A stretch of DNA of 64,000 nt from Jeotgalicoccus meleagridis (GCF_903994045.1 NZ_CAJEWD010000003.1:248001-312000); one strand, 5' to 3'; shown: positions 9,018-18,645, counted from the stretch's first letter. Notes: generated by a model not told the origin, from the sequence alone. Numbers and translations are program-made.

Positions 9018-10151
9018 ATCGAGATTAAAAATGAACTTCAGGATATGATTAAATTATTGGAAGAGTTGGTCAATATTGATAGTGGATCTATGCACAAGAA
9101 CGGGGTAGATAAAGTAGGTTCTATTATGCAGAAAAGATATGAGGTGATTGGATTTAGAACTGAGGTTATAAATCAGAAAAAATTAGGTAATCACTTAATA
9201 TTAAAACATGATACAGTTGAGAATCCTAAAATTCTTCTCATAGCACATATGGACACAGTCTTTAAAGAAGGGATTGCTGAAGAACGACCATTCTACATAG
9301 AAAATAATAGGGCTTATGGGCCGGGTGTAGCCGATATGAAGGGCAGCCAGGTCTCATTGCTCTATGCTATGAAGTATTTATCAAAACATTCTCCAGAATC
9401 TCTGAAGAAAGTGATTATTTTTCTAAATAGTGATGAAGAAATAGGATCAAGAACTTCACGTCCTATTATAGAGGAGCTATCAAAGAAGGTAGATTATGCG
9501 TTAGTTATGGAACCTGCAAGAAAAGATGGATCAATTGTTACATCAAGACGTGGTGGAGGGACATTCAGATTAGAAATCACAGGGAAGTCTGCGCATTCTG
9601 GTGTAGCTCCAGAGGAAGGTCGTAGTGCAATTGAAGAAATGGGCCATAAAATCGTAAAGTTGAGTCAGCTTACTAACCATGAAGAAGGAATCTCTATTAA
9701 CGTTGGACAAGTTAAAGGTGGTAATGCGACCAACGTTGTCGCTGATTTAGCTATCTTGGATGTAGATGTAAGAGTTAGTAATACCGAACAAAGTGATGAT
9801 ATTGTTCGACAAATTGAGTCTATATGTTCTATCCCAGATATAGAAGGAACCAAAATTGAATTAACAGGTGGTATAAGAAGGCCTCCGATGGAACTTGATA
9901 AACAAAATCAGGAGTTGTTGAGAGTTATTCAAAATGTTGGTGAAAACCTAGATCTTGAAGTTTCTCATACGCATACTGGTGGAGGTTCAGATGCAGCCTT
10001 TCCATCGGATTTAGGCGTTGCAACAGTTGATGGTCTAGGTCCGATTGGTGGAGAGATGCATAGCGAGAATGAATACTTAGAAGTAGATTCTTTAGTTGAA
10101 AGAACTGAACTTCTAGCAGAAACTATAAAACATCTTGCGATGCACAAATAA
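9018..10151 (+). CDS. M20-family carboxypeptidase (glutamate carboxypeptidase/CPG2-like)
   Basis: A zinc exopeptidase of about 370 aa closing the operon. Motifs: LLIAHMDTVFKEG (metal His, Asp), GPGVADMKGSQ (bridging Asp), NSDEEIGS (catalytic Glu), SHTHTGGGSDAAF and EMHSENEYLEVDS near the end. The first ATG in frame is 9045, but the only good ribosome binding site (AAAGGAGAA, 9002-9010) is too far from it. It suits an in-frame ATC at 9018 that would add EIKNELQD, a sensible N-terminus, so I use 9018; ATG 9045 is the conservative alternative. It probably releases amino acids (for example a C-terminal Glu) from imported substrates. Confidence 0.85.
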   Translation: MEIKNELQDMIKLLEELVNIDSGSMHKNGVDKVGSIMQKRYEVIGFRTEVINQKKLGNHLILKHDTVENPKILLIAHMDTVFKEGIAEERPFYIENNRAYGPGVADMKGSQVSLLYAMKYLSKHSPESLKKVIIFLNSDEEIGSRTSRPIIEELSKKVDYALVMEPARKDGSIVTSRRGGGTFRLEITGKSAHSGVAPEEGRSAIEEMGHKIVKLSQLTNHEEGISINVGQVKGGNATNVVADLAILDVDVRVSNTEQSDDIVRQIESICSIPDIEGTKIELTGGIRRPPMELDKQNQELLRVIQNVGENLDLEVSHTHTGGGSDAAFPSDLGVATVDGLGPIGGEMHSENEYLEVDSLVERTELLAETIKHLAMHK

Positions 10152-10188
10152 TTTTGTTTAGCCGATTTACAATATATATTAACCCTTT

Positions 10189-10235
10189 AAGCAGACATTT
10201 TCCATTTGGGAAGGTGTCTGCTTCCCTATTTTATA
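10189..10235 (+). terminator. Rho-independent terminator of the peptide uptake operon
   Basis: AAGCAGACA (10189-10197) pairs with TGTCTGCTT (10215-10223), with further TTTTCC/GGAA pairing inside, followed by a T-containing tail. It lies 38 bases after the last stop codon. Confidence 0.8.
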
Positions 10236-10297
10236 GATTGATTTTATCGAAAAGGGTATAAGTAATATTAACTGATTGAATGACAGGAGGCGTTATT

Positions 10298-10849
10298 GTG
10301 AAAGACAGATATACTCCGAACGTTGAGTTTTTAACAGTGGGATTAGAACATGCATCGATTGAGGTGGAGGCATATGTTAACCTCGGTTGTCCATATAGTG
10401 CTAAGTTTTTTGAAATTTCAAAAGATGTTATAAAACCATATGCGGATAGCGGCCATGTGAAGTTTGTAGTAAAACATGTAGACCGTTCAGAAGGTCAGTT
10501 ACTACACGGAACAGTAGCGAATCCATATGTTGATCACGATGACCCTGTGGTAGGATTCGACACGATGAAAGAACTGTTCAAATCTCAAATGTCATGGGTG
10601 AAAAGTTTTAAATAGACTTTAGAGAAATGTGAAGGTGAACTCGGATTACCGGAAAATACATCGGATGCAGCACGCGGTGTTAGGGTGATGAAGGAATACA
10701 ATGAACGCGGTTTGGAATACGTTCCATCGGTATTTATTAATGGTGAATTCCTAGAGGAATATAAACCACGAGATCAGAAAAATGATGAAGTACGTCAATT
10801 GTTAAAAGTACGTATATCCACCGGATCTTCAAAAGATGGCAGTGGATAA
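10298..10849 (+). pseudogene. DsbA/thioredoxin-like protein, interrupted by a nonsense codon
   Basis: The frame starts at GTG 10298 after AGGAGG (10285-10290) and encodes a thioredoxin-fold protein with VNLGCPYSAKFFE, a CPYS active-site variant of the DsbA-like CPxC motif. An in-frame TAG at 10613-10615 interrupts it. The same frame continues with ELGLPENTSDAARGV, then VPSVFINGEF (the cis-Pro region of DsbA-like proteins), up to TAA at 10847-10849. Total length about 183 codons is normal for a cytoplasmic staphylococcal DsbA-like protein, so a single point mutation probably killed it. A sequencing error is the alternative. Confidence 0.75.
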
Positions 10850-10918
10850 TGTAGTAGAGCAGACAGAGTTAATGGCAAGCATTTTATAATACTTTTCAGT
10901 TAAGTAGTTAGTATACTT

Positions 10919-11341
10919 TGGAAAATTTTAAAACTGAAAACCAAGCAGTTTATGAAATTCTAGTAAGAACACAGCTTGGGAATTTTTTGAGCTTATTTGA
11001 ACAAATGGGAGAAAATATTGAAAAAATTCACGTACTTTAAATCATGTTGTAGATAGCTTTATAGAAAAATATCAAGATGAACAAAAAAGTGAGCACGAAG
11101 AAATTGAGTTTGAGAGAGCAATAGAGGGATTAGTTGATGATCAAGGAATGAGCTAACAAACATTATTCAAAATAAAGATAAGGTAAAAATTATAAGAGTA
11201 TATAATATGAGGGAGAACACAGAATCTCGTTGTATAATTATTGACGATTTTGAAAAATATCATTCTTTAGAGGAATTATTAAATAATAAATTTAATCACA
11301 CTGTAACTAATGCTAAAATAACCGGATTGAAAATGGATTAA
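10919..11341 (+). pseudogene. Two small degenerate coding fragments of unknown family
   Basis: A frame starting near TTG 10919 (LENFKTENQAVYEILVRT...) stops at about 11039. The adjacent frame then carries NHVVDSFIEKYQDEQKSE to a TAA at about 11155, so a frameshift splits one small acidic protein of roughly 75-80 aa. A second frame (ELTNIIQNKDKVKIIRVYN ... GLKMD, stop 11339-11341) overlaps its end but has no start until ATG 11207. The overlap arrangement resembles a small two-gene cassette such as a toxin-antitoxin pair, but no family is recognisable and both members look broken. Confidence 0.35.
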
Positions 11342-11480
11342 TATTTGTAATCATCGAACTATAATTTATAGCGTCCCTAGAGCACAGACAACAGCTTAAA
11401 AATTCAGGATTTCTTTTTTATAGATTGAAATAGAATTTATTAAAAAAGAAAAAAATTATGTGCGGAAAAGGAAAATTTAT

Positions 11481-12335
11481 ATGATAAAATTATCGGAATT
11501 TATTAAAACTCCTAATGATAAGTGTACTAAAATCAAATTAAATATGAACCCTTCAGATGCAAACATACGAGCCTGGGATCTCCTATTGGAAGACGACACT
11601 GAGTGGATTATTATGAATAGTTGGAAGACAAAGCAAAGTAATAACAACTTGAACCACGCAGATTACTTAATCGCGATGGCTCAATACTATCCTTACGGAC
11701 CAGAATATTTTGTTTTTGGTGGACTTTATCAAGTTGAAAAGAAATACCCTGAAGTCTTTAATGATGTTGGCTATAAATTAACATTGATGGAAGATTATCA
11801 AGAATTCACAAAAAGATTAATTATTAAAATCGATCGACCAATTGGAAGAGATTTATATAATCGTCGATATCACACCATTCAAGATCAATTAAATCCGGAA
11901 GTTTATGAAATTGCCCCTAATATTAAACTAGGGCACTTCCCGGGGTATCAGAATATCTGGATGAGCCATAAGGAAATGCAACAGGTCCTTCTAAGAGAAG
12001 ATCCTAGCTGGAAAGCTGCTCTTAGTTATGTTAAAGCTGTCTATGTAATTACGGATAAAAGTAATGGAAAACTTTATATCGATTCTGCTTCTGGTAATAC
12101 AGATGGCATATGGCAACGGTGGGCAGGATACGCACACCTAGAAAATTTAACGGGTGGCAACAAAGAATTCAATAGTATTCTATTATAGAAAGGTAAGGAA
12201 CATATTCAAAAATACTTCCAATACTCTATTCTTGAAATATTTGATACGAGAACCAAAAGTGAAATTATTATTGAGAGAGAAAACTATTGGAAAAATGTTT
12301 TCGACACAAAGAAGCATGGGATGAACCATAGCTGA
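11481..12335 (+). pseudogene. GIY-YIG nuclease paralogue, inactivated copy
   Basis: ATG 11481 (after AAAAGGAAA) opens the same protein as the intact gene at 34629 (MIKLSEFIKTPN...), with high identity along the length. A TAG at 12186-12188 interrupts it; the frame continues with KGKEHIQKYFQYSILEIFD to TGA 12333-12335, matching the paralogue to its C-terminus. The nuclease motif is also damaged: GIY reads AVY and YIG reads YID. Both the core residues and the C-terminal catalytic Glu segment are therefore lost from the translated product. This is a relic of a duplication or of a second cassette. Confidence 0.85.
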
Positions 12336-12365
12336 TTAATCTATAGCTATATTCTATTCATTAAA

Positions 12366-12418
12366 AAACCAGCTACACGCCTAGGATTAAATATCCTAAA
12401 TTGTGTAGCTGGCTTTAT
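12366..12418. terminator. Bidirectional rho-independent terminator
   Basis: AACCAGCTACAC (12367-12378) pairs with GTGTAGCTGGCTT (12403-12415); A-rich and T-rich tracts flank the stem. It separates the GIY-YIG pseudogene from the convergent hydantoinase operon. Confidence 0.8.
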
Positions 12419-12484
12419 AACTAATAAGAAACTCTCAGTAATTCTTCTATTAAAAGTTTATGAAACAACTTAGGTTAGAATGTT

Positions 12485-14059
12485 TTATAATTTTAAAGAA
12501 CCTGCTGCCTTAGCTTGAACTCTTAACACGTTACCTGGCAAATAAGAAAGGGGGACCGCTTCTATATCAACAATTTTAGTATCTGAACTATCAGCGCCCA
12601 TTTCGATTGCTCTTTCCATTGCAACACTCTTAGCTTCTTCAATCGCTTCATCTCTAGTTTTGTTATCTAAAGACCAAAGTTGGTCAATTTCTCCACTAGC
12701 ATCTGCTATTGCAGCACCAATTGCGTTAGCACATCCAGAATTTTCTGGCTTAAGTAACACTTCTGATGCAGGAACAACAATGTTGCCGCCTCCAACAAGT
12801 ATAATTGGTAAAGGATCAGGCGATGTTTTAATTTTATCGCATGCATCTAAGACTATTCTTTCAATTTTTGAGATAGCTTCTTTAATAAGATCGGTGTCTA
12901 AATTTGATAGTCTTTCGACATCACAATCCTCGTCATCAATTTGAGCAATACCCGCAGCCAGTGCAATATCAGTGACTGTCAAAGTGTCTCCTCCAAAAGC
13001 TAGTGCCTTCTCTTTTAATTGATATCCCACACTCTCTGGACCTATTTGTATATTATCATCTTCATCCATTTTAACAATACTTCCTCCACCTAATCCGATA
13101 GATATCAAATCAGGCATTCTAAAGTTTGTTAATACACCGCCCACCTCTACGGCGAGAGCTGATTGTCTTGGAAAACTATTTACCAATATTCCTACATCCG
13201 TCGAAGTACCTCCAATGTCAGCCACAATACAATTGTCTTCATCTGAAAGATAAGCAGCTCCTCTGATACTGTTAGTGGGACCAGAACCTATTGTTAAAAT
13301 AGGATAATTAATCGCCTGTTCTACAGACATTAGTGTTCCATCATTTTGAGCAAAGAAGATTTTAGATGTTACATTCATTTTTTCTAAAGATGTTATTAGC
13401 CCCTGTACTGCTTTTCTTGCAACACCTACAACACTTGCGTTTAGTATTGCGGAGTTTTCCCTTTCTAATAAGCCTAGACTACCAATTTCAGACGATAACG
13501 TTACTGGAAAATCATCTCCTAAAATTTCTTTTGCGTGCTGTGCAAATTTTACTTCATGATCATTCTTTGCTGGAGAGAATATACTGCTAACCGCTAATGA
13601 TTCAAAGTTTTGAGTCTTAATTTCTTCTAAAACTTTTGCACATTCTTCTCTATCTAAATCTTCCAAATATAGTGGCTTTCCATCAAATTCGAAACCTCCA
13701 TGAACCATATATACCTTAGCATCTATTGATTTTATTAAATCATCTTCCCATTCGGACATTGGAGGAACACCTTTACCAGCAGGTAAGGAAATTCTTACAA
13801 CAGCTGTTTTTGAAAGTCCTTTTCTTTGAATAATAGCATTAGTGGCATGAGTGGTCCCTAATGATACGAAAGAAATTAATTTTTTATCAATATTGGAAGT
13901 TTCGATAGCCTTGGTTAAACTATTTAAAATACCAGTTTGTACATCTTCTGTTGTTGGAGATTTGACAGCAATAATTGTGTTATTATTTTGATCTAGAATT
14001 ACTGTGTCAGTATTTGTGCCTCCAACATCAACACCAACTTTATAATGAATCTTAGTCAT
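12485..14059 (-). CDS. Hydantoinase/oxoprolinase family protein (HyuA-like)
   Basis: 524 aa. The N-terminal VGVDVGGTNTDTVILD is the ATPase phosphate-1 motif of the HyuA/ASKHA fold; VSLGTTHATNAIIQR and the mid-protein VADIGGTSTDVGIL are the other family signatures. Known members hydrolyse hydantoins or 5-oxoproline in an ATP-dependent manner. The start overlaps the end of the DUF917 gene by eight bases (14052-14059), so the two are translationally coupled and probably form a complex. The substrate is unknown; length is typical of the HyuA subunit alone, with no HyuB gene nearby. Confidence 0.88.
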   Translation of the reverse strand: MTKIHYKVGVDVGGTNTDTVILDQNNNTIIAVKSPTTEDVQTGILNSLTKAIETSNIDKKLISFVSLGTTHATNAIIQRKGLSKTAVVRISLPAGKGVPPMSEWEDDLIKSIDAKVYMVHGGFEFDGKPLYLEDLDREECAKVLEEIKTQNFESLAVSSIFSPAKNDHEVKFAQHAKEILGDDFPVTLSSEIGSLGLLERENSAILNASVVGVARKAVQGLITSLEKMNVTSKIFFAQNDGTLMSVEQAINYPILTIGSGPTNSIRGAAYLSDEDNCIVADIGGTSTDVGILVNSFPRQSALAVEVGGVLTNFRMPDLISIGLGGGSIVKMDEDDNIQIGPESVGYQLKEKALAFGGDTLTVTDIALAAGIAQIDDEDCDVERLSNLDTDLIKEAISKIERIVLDACDKIKTSPDPLPIILVGGGNIVVPASEVLLKPENSGCANAIGAAIADASGEIDQLWSLDNKTRDEAIEEAKSVAMERAIEMGADSSDTKIVDIEAVPLSYLPGNVLRVQAKAAGSLKL

Positions 14060-15161
14060 TGGTCATCACCCTTTCTTCTACTGGCACAAACGGAAGATCA
14101 TAGCCAAAATATTTAGGTCCCCAAACTTTCAATGCTTTTTCCGTTCTCATTATTGATGGGGTAGGTATTGCCAGACATAATACACGGTAACCATATCTCA
14201 ATGATTCTGTTGTTAAAGGTTTAAAGGTTTCTAAATCTAAGAATGTTATCAAGTCAGGCACTGTGACAATAGGTCTATCATCTTCAAATGCTATTAAATT
14301 TTCATTTTGGAACTCCACAACATATGTTTTTTCTGTATAATCGTTTATACCTTCAAGTTTGACTGTTCCTTTAGCAAATCCTTGTTCTGTACTTCTATCT
14401 ACATCAACGATTTTTGCTTCAAATAAACCAATTGGTTCACCGTAGTCAGAAGTAGATAATACTTTTTTCATTTTATCTAAAGGAGAAACATAATTGTCAT
14501 CTTTACTTCTGAGTATGCTTCCTAACTCCATTGAAAGGGTAGTAGTATATCCAATAGATGCTGACTTCATCTTTTTTCCAGTCATGGTATAGTGAGCAAT
14601 GTAGCCTACGCCACCCATGCGAATCGTAATACCTCTCGCTAAATACTCCATCATGTCATTATCTTGAGTCTCTATAACTACAAAATTATCTTTTTCATCA
14701 CTAACAACCATAGGAGTGCCTGAAACATCATAAACATTGAAAGTCTCCATTTGTAACTCAGGAAATGCTCTTCCCATTCCATCGGCATCTACAATGGGTA
14801 AGCCTGTTTGTGCTGCTACTACAAAAGGAATGGTAGAGTTCAAACCACCACATTCCATTGGCATAACTGCATAGACTTTTTTACCCATGTATTTCTCTAA
14901 CCTTCGTAAAGACTTAGTAGTTTCATCCCCATTAGGAATTTTTTCTATAAATACTGTTGGAGCACCCATCATAGCTACAGGAACCACTAAAGCATCATCT
15001 GGTACTTCATTTGGTTCTAGTAATGTAACAGGTCCATATTCCTTAATAGCTTGTTGCGCCATTAATTTACCAATATGTGGATCCCCACCGCCACCAGTGC
15101 CAAGAATCGCTGCACCTAGGGCAATATTCTCTATATCTTTCTCATCTATCAAACGACTCAT
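14052..15161 (-). CDS. DUF917 family protein, partner of HyuA
   Basis: 369 aa. The N-terminal IALGAAILGTGGGGDPHIGKL motif and MMGAPTVFIEKIPNG are typical of DUF917 proteins, which are regularly encoded beside HyuA-type ATPases and NCS1 permeases. The biochemical role is not established; association with hydantoin-like or other cyclic amide metabolism is inferred from such neighbourhoods. RBS GAGGGGGA precedes the ATG at 15161. It sits between the permease (32 bases upstream) and the overlapping hydantoinase gene, which indicates one transcript. Confidence 0.85.
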   Translation of the reverse strand: MSRLIDEKDIENIALGAAILGTGGGGDPHIGKLMAQQAIKEYGPVTLLEPNEVPDDALVVPVAMMGAPTVFIEKIPNGDETTKSLRRLEKYMGKKVYAVMPMECGGLNSTIPFVVAAQTGLPIVDADGMGRAFPELQMETFNVYDVSGTPMVVSDEKDNFVVIETQDNDMMEYLARGITIRMGGVGYIAHYTMTGKKMKSASIGYTTTLSMELGSILRSKDDNYVSPLDKMKKVLSTSDYGEPIGLFEAKIVDVDRSTEQGFAKGTVKLEGINDYTEKTYVVEFQNENLIAFEDDRPIVTVPDLITFLDLETFKPLTTESLRYGYRVLCLAIPTPSIMRTEKALKVWGPKYFGYDLPFVPVEERVMTND

Positions 15162-15193
15162 TTAAATTCCCCCTCATCGAATATAAATATCAA

Positions 15194-16447
15194 TTATTTC
15201 TTATTAGCAAATTTACTTAATAGTAAATGCACTAAAAATGCAACTACTAATGAGTTTACAGCTGCTATACCAAAATTTAAAAACAAACCAGCTAAAATTC
15301 CTATACCCCAAGCTAGAAATGCAGGCCAAATAATATTTGAATCGGTATAATTTCTTTTTAAGTACTTTTCTTTATTTAGAATATAATAATCAGCAACCAC
15401 TACTCCCGCTATAGGAGGGATGATTGTTCCTATTGTAGAGAGGAACAATGTAAAATAATCTGCAACACCTATTGCCCCTAAGATTGTTCCCACAATCCCA
15501 ACTATTAATACTATATACGCTCGCTTTATCTTGAAAACGTTTGCAAAAGAAATTGAAGCGGAATATAAATTACTGTCATTACTTGTCCACTGAGCTCCAA
15601 TTAAAATTATTAGACCAGGTATTCCTAAACCAAGTGAAACCATCGCCGCAGGCAAATCACCTGTACCCATTGCCAAGGCGGTAACAGCACCTGCAAAAAC
15701 TATGAAACCATTTGCCACCACCATTCCCAAAAACATAGCGATCCAAGCATCCTTTGCAGACTTTGCAAATCTCGATATGTCTGGTTGTATAACTGCTCCA
15801 GTAACGAATGTCCCAACTACAATAGTTGTTGCTGAAAGAACTGTTAAGGATCCTTCAGTAACAGTTTCTAGTTCGCTCCAACCTCCAACATAGCTCAAAG
15901 CAGTCCATATTCCGACAACTGATAAAATTAACAGCAAAGGAATGGCTACATTACTCAACATTCTGATAGCTTTATAGCCTATGAAAGCTGTAGTTATCAT
16001 CAATGCGCCCCCCCAAAGCGAAGCAATTGACGTAGAAGTTAAGAAGTTATCTCTTGGAAGCATTGCATTAATTGCTTGTCCAAAAAATCCAGTTTGAACT
16101 GAAAACCATCCAACTAATACAATAGCCCAAAGTAAACTTATTAAAATAGCAGCATATCTACCAAAAGCTCTCTTTGCTATCATTGAAGTGGGGACGCCCG
16201 TAGTAGCACCTATTGCTCCCATTGCTCCACCAATGACGGTTAATAAGATGTTCCCAAGGAGTATCGTTCCGATGACGCTCATTAAAGTCATCTCTGTTGC
16301 TAATGCTGCTCCTGCGAACATCCCAGAAACAGCTAAACTAAATCCTGATGTTATAAAGGTTATTTCCCACCAACTTCGTCTCTCATTTTGAGGAACTGGC
16401 TGGTCAATATAGTCATAACCAATTTGATCTACTTTTTCTTCTTTCAT
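15194..16447 (-). CDS. NCS1-family permease (cytosine/hydantoin/allantoin type)
   Basis: 417 aa with about 12 hydrophobic segments. I take ATG at 16447 because AGGGGGTGAA (16460-16451) stands just upstream; a longer upstream frame has no RBS. Family marks are the early NERRSWWEITFITSGFSLAVSGMF segment, ATGVPTSMIAKRAFGRYAA, and GAQWTSNDSNLYSASISFAN in the middle. NCS1 carriers import nucleobases, allantoin or hydantoins (Mhp1) with Na+ or H+. As first gene of the operon with DUF917 and HyuA it probably supplies their substrate. Confidence 0.88.
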   Translation of the reverse strand: MKEEKVDQIGYDYIDQPVPQNERRSWWEITFITSGFSLAVSGMFAGAALATEMTLMSVIGTILLGNILLTVIGGAMGAIGATTGVPTSMIAKRAFGRYAAILISLLWAIVLVGWFSVQTGFFGQAINAMLPRDNFLTSTSIASLWGGALMITTAFIGYKAIRMLSNVAIPLLLILSVVGIWTALSYVGGWSELETVTEGSLTVLSATTIVVGTFVTGAVIQPDISRFAKSAKDAWIAMFLGMVVANGFIVFAGAVTALAMGTGDLPAAMVSLGLGIPGLIILIGAQWTSNDSNLYSASISFANVFKIKRAYIVLIVGIVGTILGAIGVADYFTLFLSTIGTIIPPIAGVVVADYYILNKEKYLKRNYTDSNIIWPAFLAWGIGILAGLFLNFGIAAVNSLVVAFLVHLLLSKFANKK

Positions 16448-17118
16448 AGATTCACCCCCTACACAATAGAATAATAACAATATTCTGAACATTGTACAAC
16501 GTAAAACAATTTAATTTGAAATTTTTAGAAGACTAATTAATTGAAAAGACTTAAAATTTCACTTATTCAATTCGTTTTGGAGCTACTGAATCAATATATC
16601 TAAAAATGAATGATTATTTGCTACTGTCGAATTTAGTTTGGCAGTTGAAAATTTCAATACTCTTAAAAATGTATATTTTAATCATAGAATAAAGAATTTA
16701 TACGAGTTGATAAAAGATGAATAAAGAATTACAAAGAATGAATGATGCAGATTGGAAGGTATATAACTCGAAGGACATTATGCAGAATGTTTTAATCATA
16801 AAAGATCAATTCAGAAATAAAACAAAAAAATAGAAATGGTCTATGGTTTGGACATTTCAAAGTACAGGAAATCTAAAGATGATTTCGCATTAAACCTTAT
16901 ATTTAACGAAAATGAATTTGAAATTTTATATAGTAACATTGATAAATTTCCACTTAAAGGAATGAGCTAGTACAGCTTTAGCTATTCTGAACACAACAAA
17001 ATTGGACAACATACTCATTCTACTCCCACCTTACTTGAACAGAAACGCATAGCAAATAAAGTTGGACAATATCTATTAAATACACGTAAACTAAATCAAT
17101 TTATAAATTCATAGATTA
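16448..17118. other. Gene-poor segment with decayed coding fragments
   Basis: No intact gene. It holds the upstream region of the NCS1 permease operon and, at 16717-16970, a small broken frame (listed separately). A GAACACAAC...TTGGACAAC-like stretch near 16990-17010 may be an old insertion-sequence end, but this is too short to name. Confidence 0.5.
16717..16970 (+). pseudogene. Small hypothetical protein split by a frameshift in an A-run
   Basis: ATG 16717 encodes MNKELQRMNDADWKVYNSKD and so on until a TAG just after a seven-A tract near 16830. One base away the frame continues IEMVYGLDISKYRKSKDDFA to TAG 16968-16970. Joined, this is a protein of about 83 aa of no family I recognise. A homopolymer slip, genuine or a sequencing artefact, explains the break. 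Confidence 0.4.
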
Positions 17119-17167
17119 TAAACTTTATCAAATTCGTTTACTCTAACTTATTTGATAAAGTTTTTGC
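17119..17167. terminator. Probable bidirectional terminator
   Basis: AAACTTTATCAAAT and ATTTGATAAAGTTT form a 14-bp AT-rich stem followed by a T run on the plus strand and preceded by a run of A/T for the minus strand. Confidence 0.6.
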
Positions 17168-17205
17168 TTAAATAATACTTTTACATTCAACTAAAAATCT
17201 CATCA

Positions 17206-17350
17206 ACGATTATATACTTCAAATTACTATAATTAATTTTCGGAAACACGCACTAACGATGATACGCTTCAAATTATCATAAATAATTTTCGGAAACACG
17301 CACTACTTGTGATACGCTTCGGCATATCGCTTTACGATGAGGTTTTTACA
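17206..17350 (+). repeat. SCC-type attachment/terminal repeat A with two tandem 50-bp units
   Basis: Units at 17206-17255 and 17256-17305 are near-identical 50-mers that each end CGGAAACACGCACTA. A third, diverging copy (17306-17348) passes into GGCATATCGCTTTACGATGAGGTTTTT. The last part resembles SCC ends (GCATATCATnnnTGATGCGGTTTTT) and is nearly the same as site B at 34.46 kb. It marks the left end of the copper/sulfur cassette and probably a cassette junction. Confidence 0.7.
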
Positions 17351-17462
17351 AAAAGGAATGAAAATAAATTTACAGAATTTTTACGATTAAAATTCAGATT
17401 TTCAAGTTTTTAAAAAAATTATAGGCTATACTTAAATATAAGTATAAATTTACAAGGAGGTA

Positions 17463-18065
17463 ATGATGAGAACATTTATTCTTATGGCACTTTTTATCAT
17501 ACTTACCGCGTGCAGCACAACGGAAGAAAGCCCAGATGAATCAAATCAAAAAATAGAGGATACAGAGGAAGGTACTGAGGACAAATCAACAGAAGCAGAG
17601 GCTACTTCAGATGAAGATCAGGATGAATCAAATACTAACTCTGAAGAAAATGAAACGACAGAAGAAGAGACAGCATCAAATGAATCAGAAGATATTGAGA
17701 TAGAGATTTCTTTAGAATCTGTTCTTGAGGAAGAACAAGGAACAATGATAAACGCCTCAAGGCAGGAAATTGAAGATGAGCTAACATCATTCATTGAAGA
17801 TAATAATGGTGATGTCACAGATGAGATGGTCTATGAGAAATTACTGGAAATGTTAGGTGGTCACCCTGACATGCAGGAAGGAATTAAGTACTTTCAAGAC
17901 TTTTCTGCTGAGTTAGTTGATTTAACTGACCAGCCCGGAGGCTTAAAGGTTGAGGATGGTGAGTTGTCGCTTAGAAACAATGTCTATATTTTAATGGATA
18001 ACAGTGGCAGCATGGCTGATGAAATAGATGGACAGACTAAGATGGATGCGGCTCGAATGATGTGA
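17463..18065 (+). pseudogene. VWA-domain lipoprotein, truncated
   Basis: Starts at ATG 17463 (or 17466) after AAGGAGG. MRTFILMALFIILTAC gives a lipobox, followed by about 70 residues very rich in Glu, Asp, Ser and Thr (wall-spanning linker), a short globular part, then VYILMDNSGSMADEIDG, the MIDAS motif DxSGS of a von Willebrand A domain. The frame stops at 18063-18065 only about 20 residues into the VWA domain, where another gene fragment begins. The domain should be about 180 aa, so a deletion removed most of it. The fragment could still produce a secreted 200-aa lipoprotein. Confidence 0.75.
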
Positions 18066-18630
18066 AATTTAATACAATTATTGATTTTATGAAAAAAAGG
18101 AAACAGCTGAAAAAAGATGAATTAGTGATTACCTGGCCGGAGCCGCTCGACATGCTCAGTGTGAATAATAAAGATGGCAAAGTCATTGTGACTGATATAG
18201 AAGCAGAAGAATTTAGAATTACAACTGAAGAAGGTGCGATTGAATGCGCTGGACTGACAGGGAATTATGGAGAACTTAGATCAGCGATGGGTGCTTTAAA
18301 GCTGGAATCCAGTGACTTTATGAACCTGTTTATGGAAACTGAGATGGGCAGACTTACAGCTGCAGGAGTATCATCAGAACGCTATCATCTGGTAACAGAA
18401 TTAGGTAAATAGCGCTCGATAATTTAACTGCAGACAGCGATTTAAAAGCCTTGAGCAAGATGGGATCTGTGAGTGTGAATTACCGTGAGAAGCCGAGATT
18501 TACTAAAATTGTGGCCAGAGCCAATGTGGGTAAAGTGAAAAATGCACTTGAAAAAAATACAATTGAAAAACAGAACTACCGTGCAGAATATATGAGCGAG
18601 ATGGGTTCTGTTAAAATTACTGTGAATTAA
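18062..18630 (+). pseudogene. DUF4097-like protein, 5' truncated and frameshifted
   Basis: A first frame from 18062 (FNTIIDFMKKRKQLKKDELV ... YHLVTELGK) stops at 18410-18412. In another frame the protein resumes with IALDNLTADSDLKALSKMGS and VSVNYREKP, ending TAA 18628-18630. The repeated G-S-V-x-V/I beta-strand pattern near the end is typical of DUF4097/adhesin-like beta-helix proteins. The N-terminal portion is missing at the junction with the VWA gene. Probably non-functional. Confidence 0.6.
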
Positions 18631-18645
18631 AAGGAGCCGTTTGTT

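Noticed and set aside
12660..12944. Plus-strand open frames within the HyuA gene
   Set aside because: Antisense to a strongly supported protein with ATPase motifs and no RBS.
17206..17348. CRISPR-like array (50-bp units)
   Set aside because: The units are directly adjacent without spacers, only two full copies exist, and there are no cas genes. They match cassette-end sequences instead.
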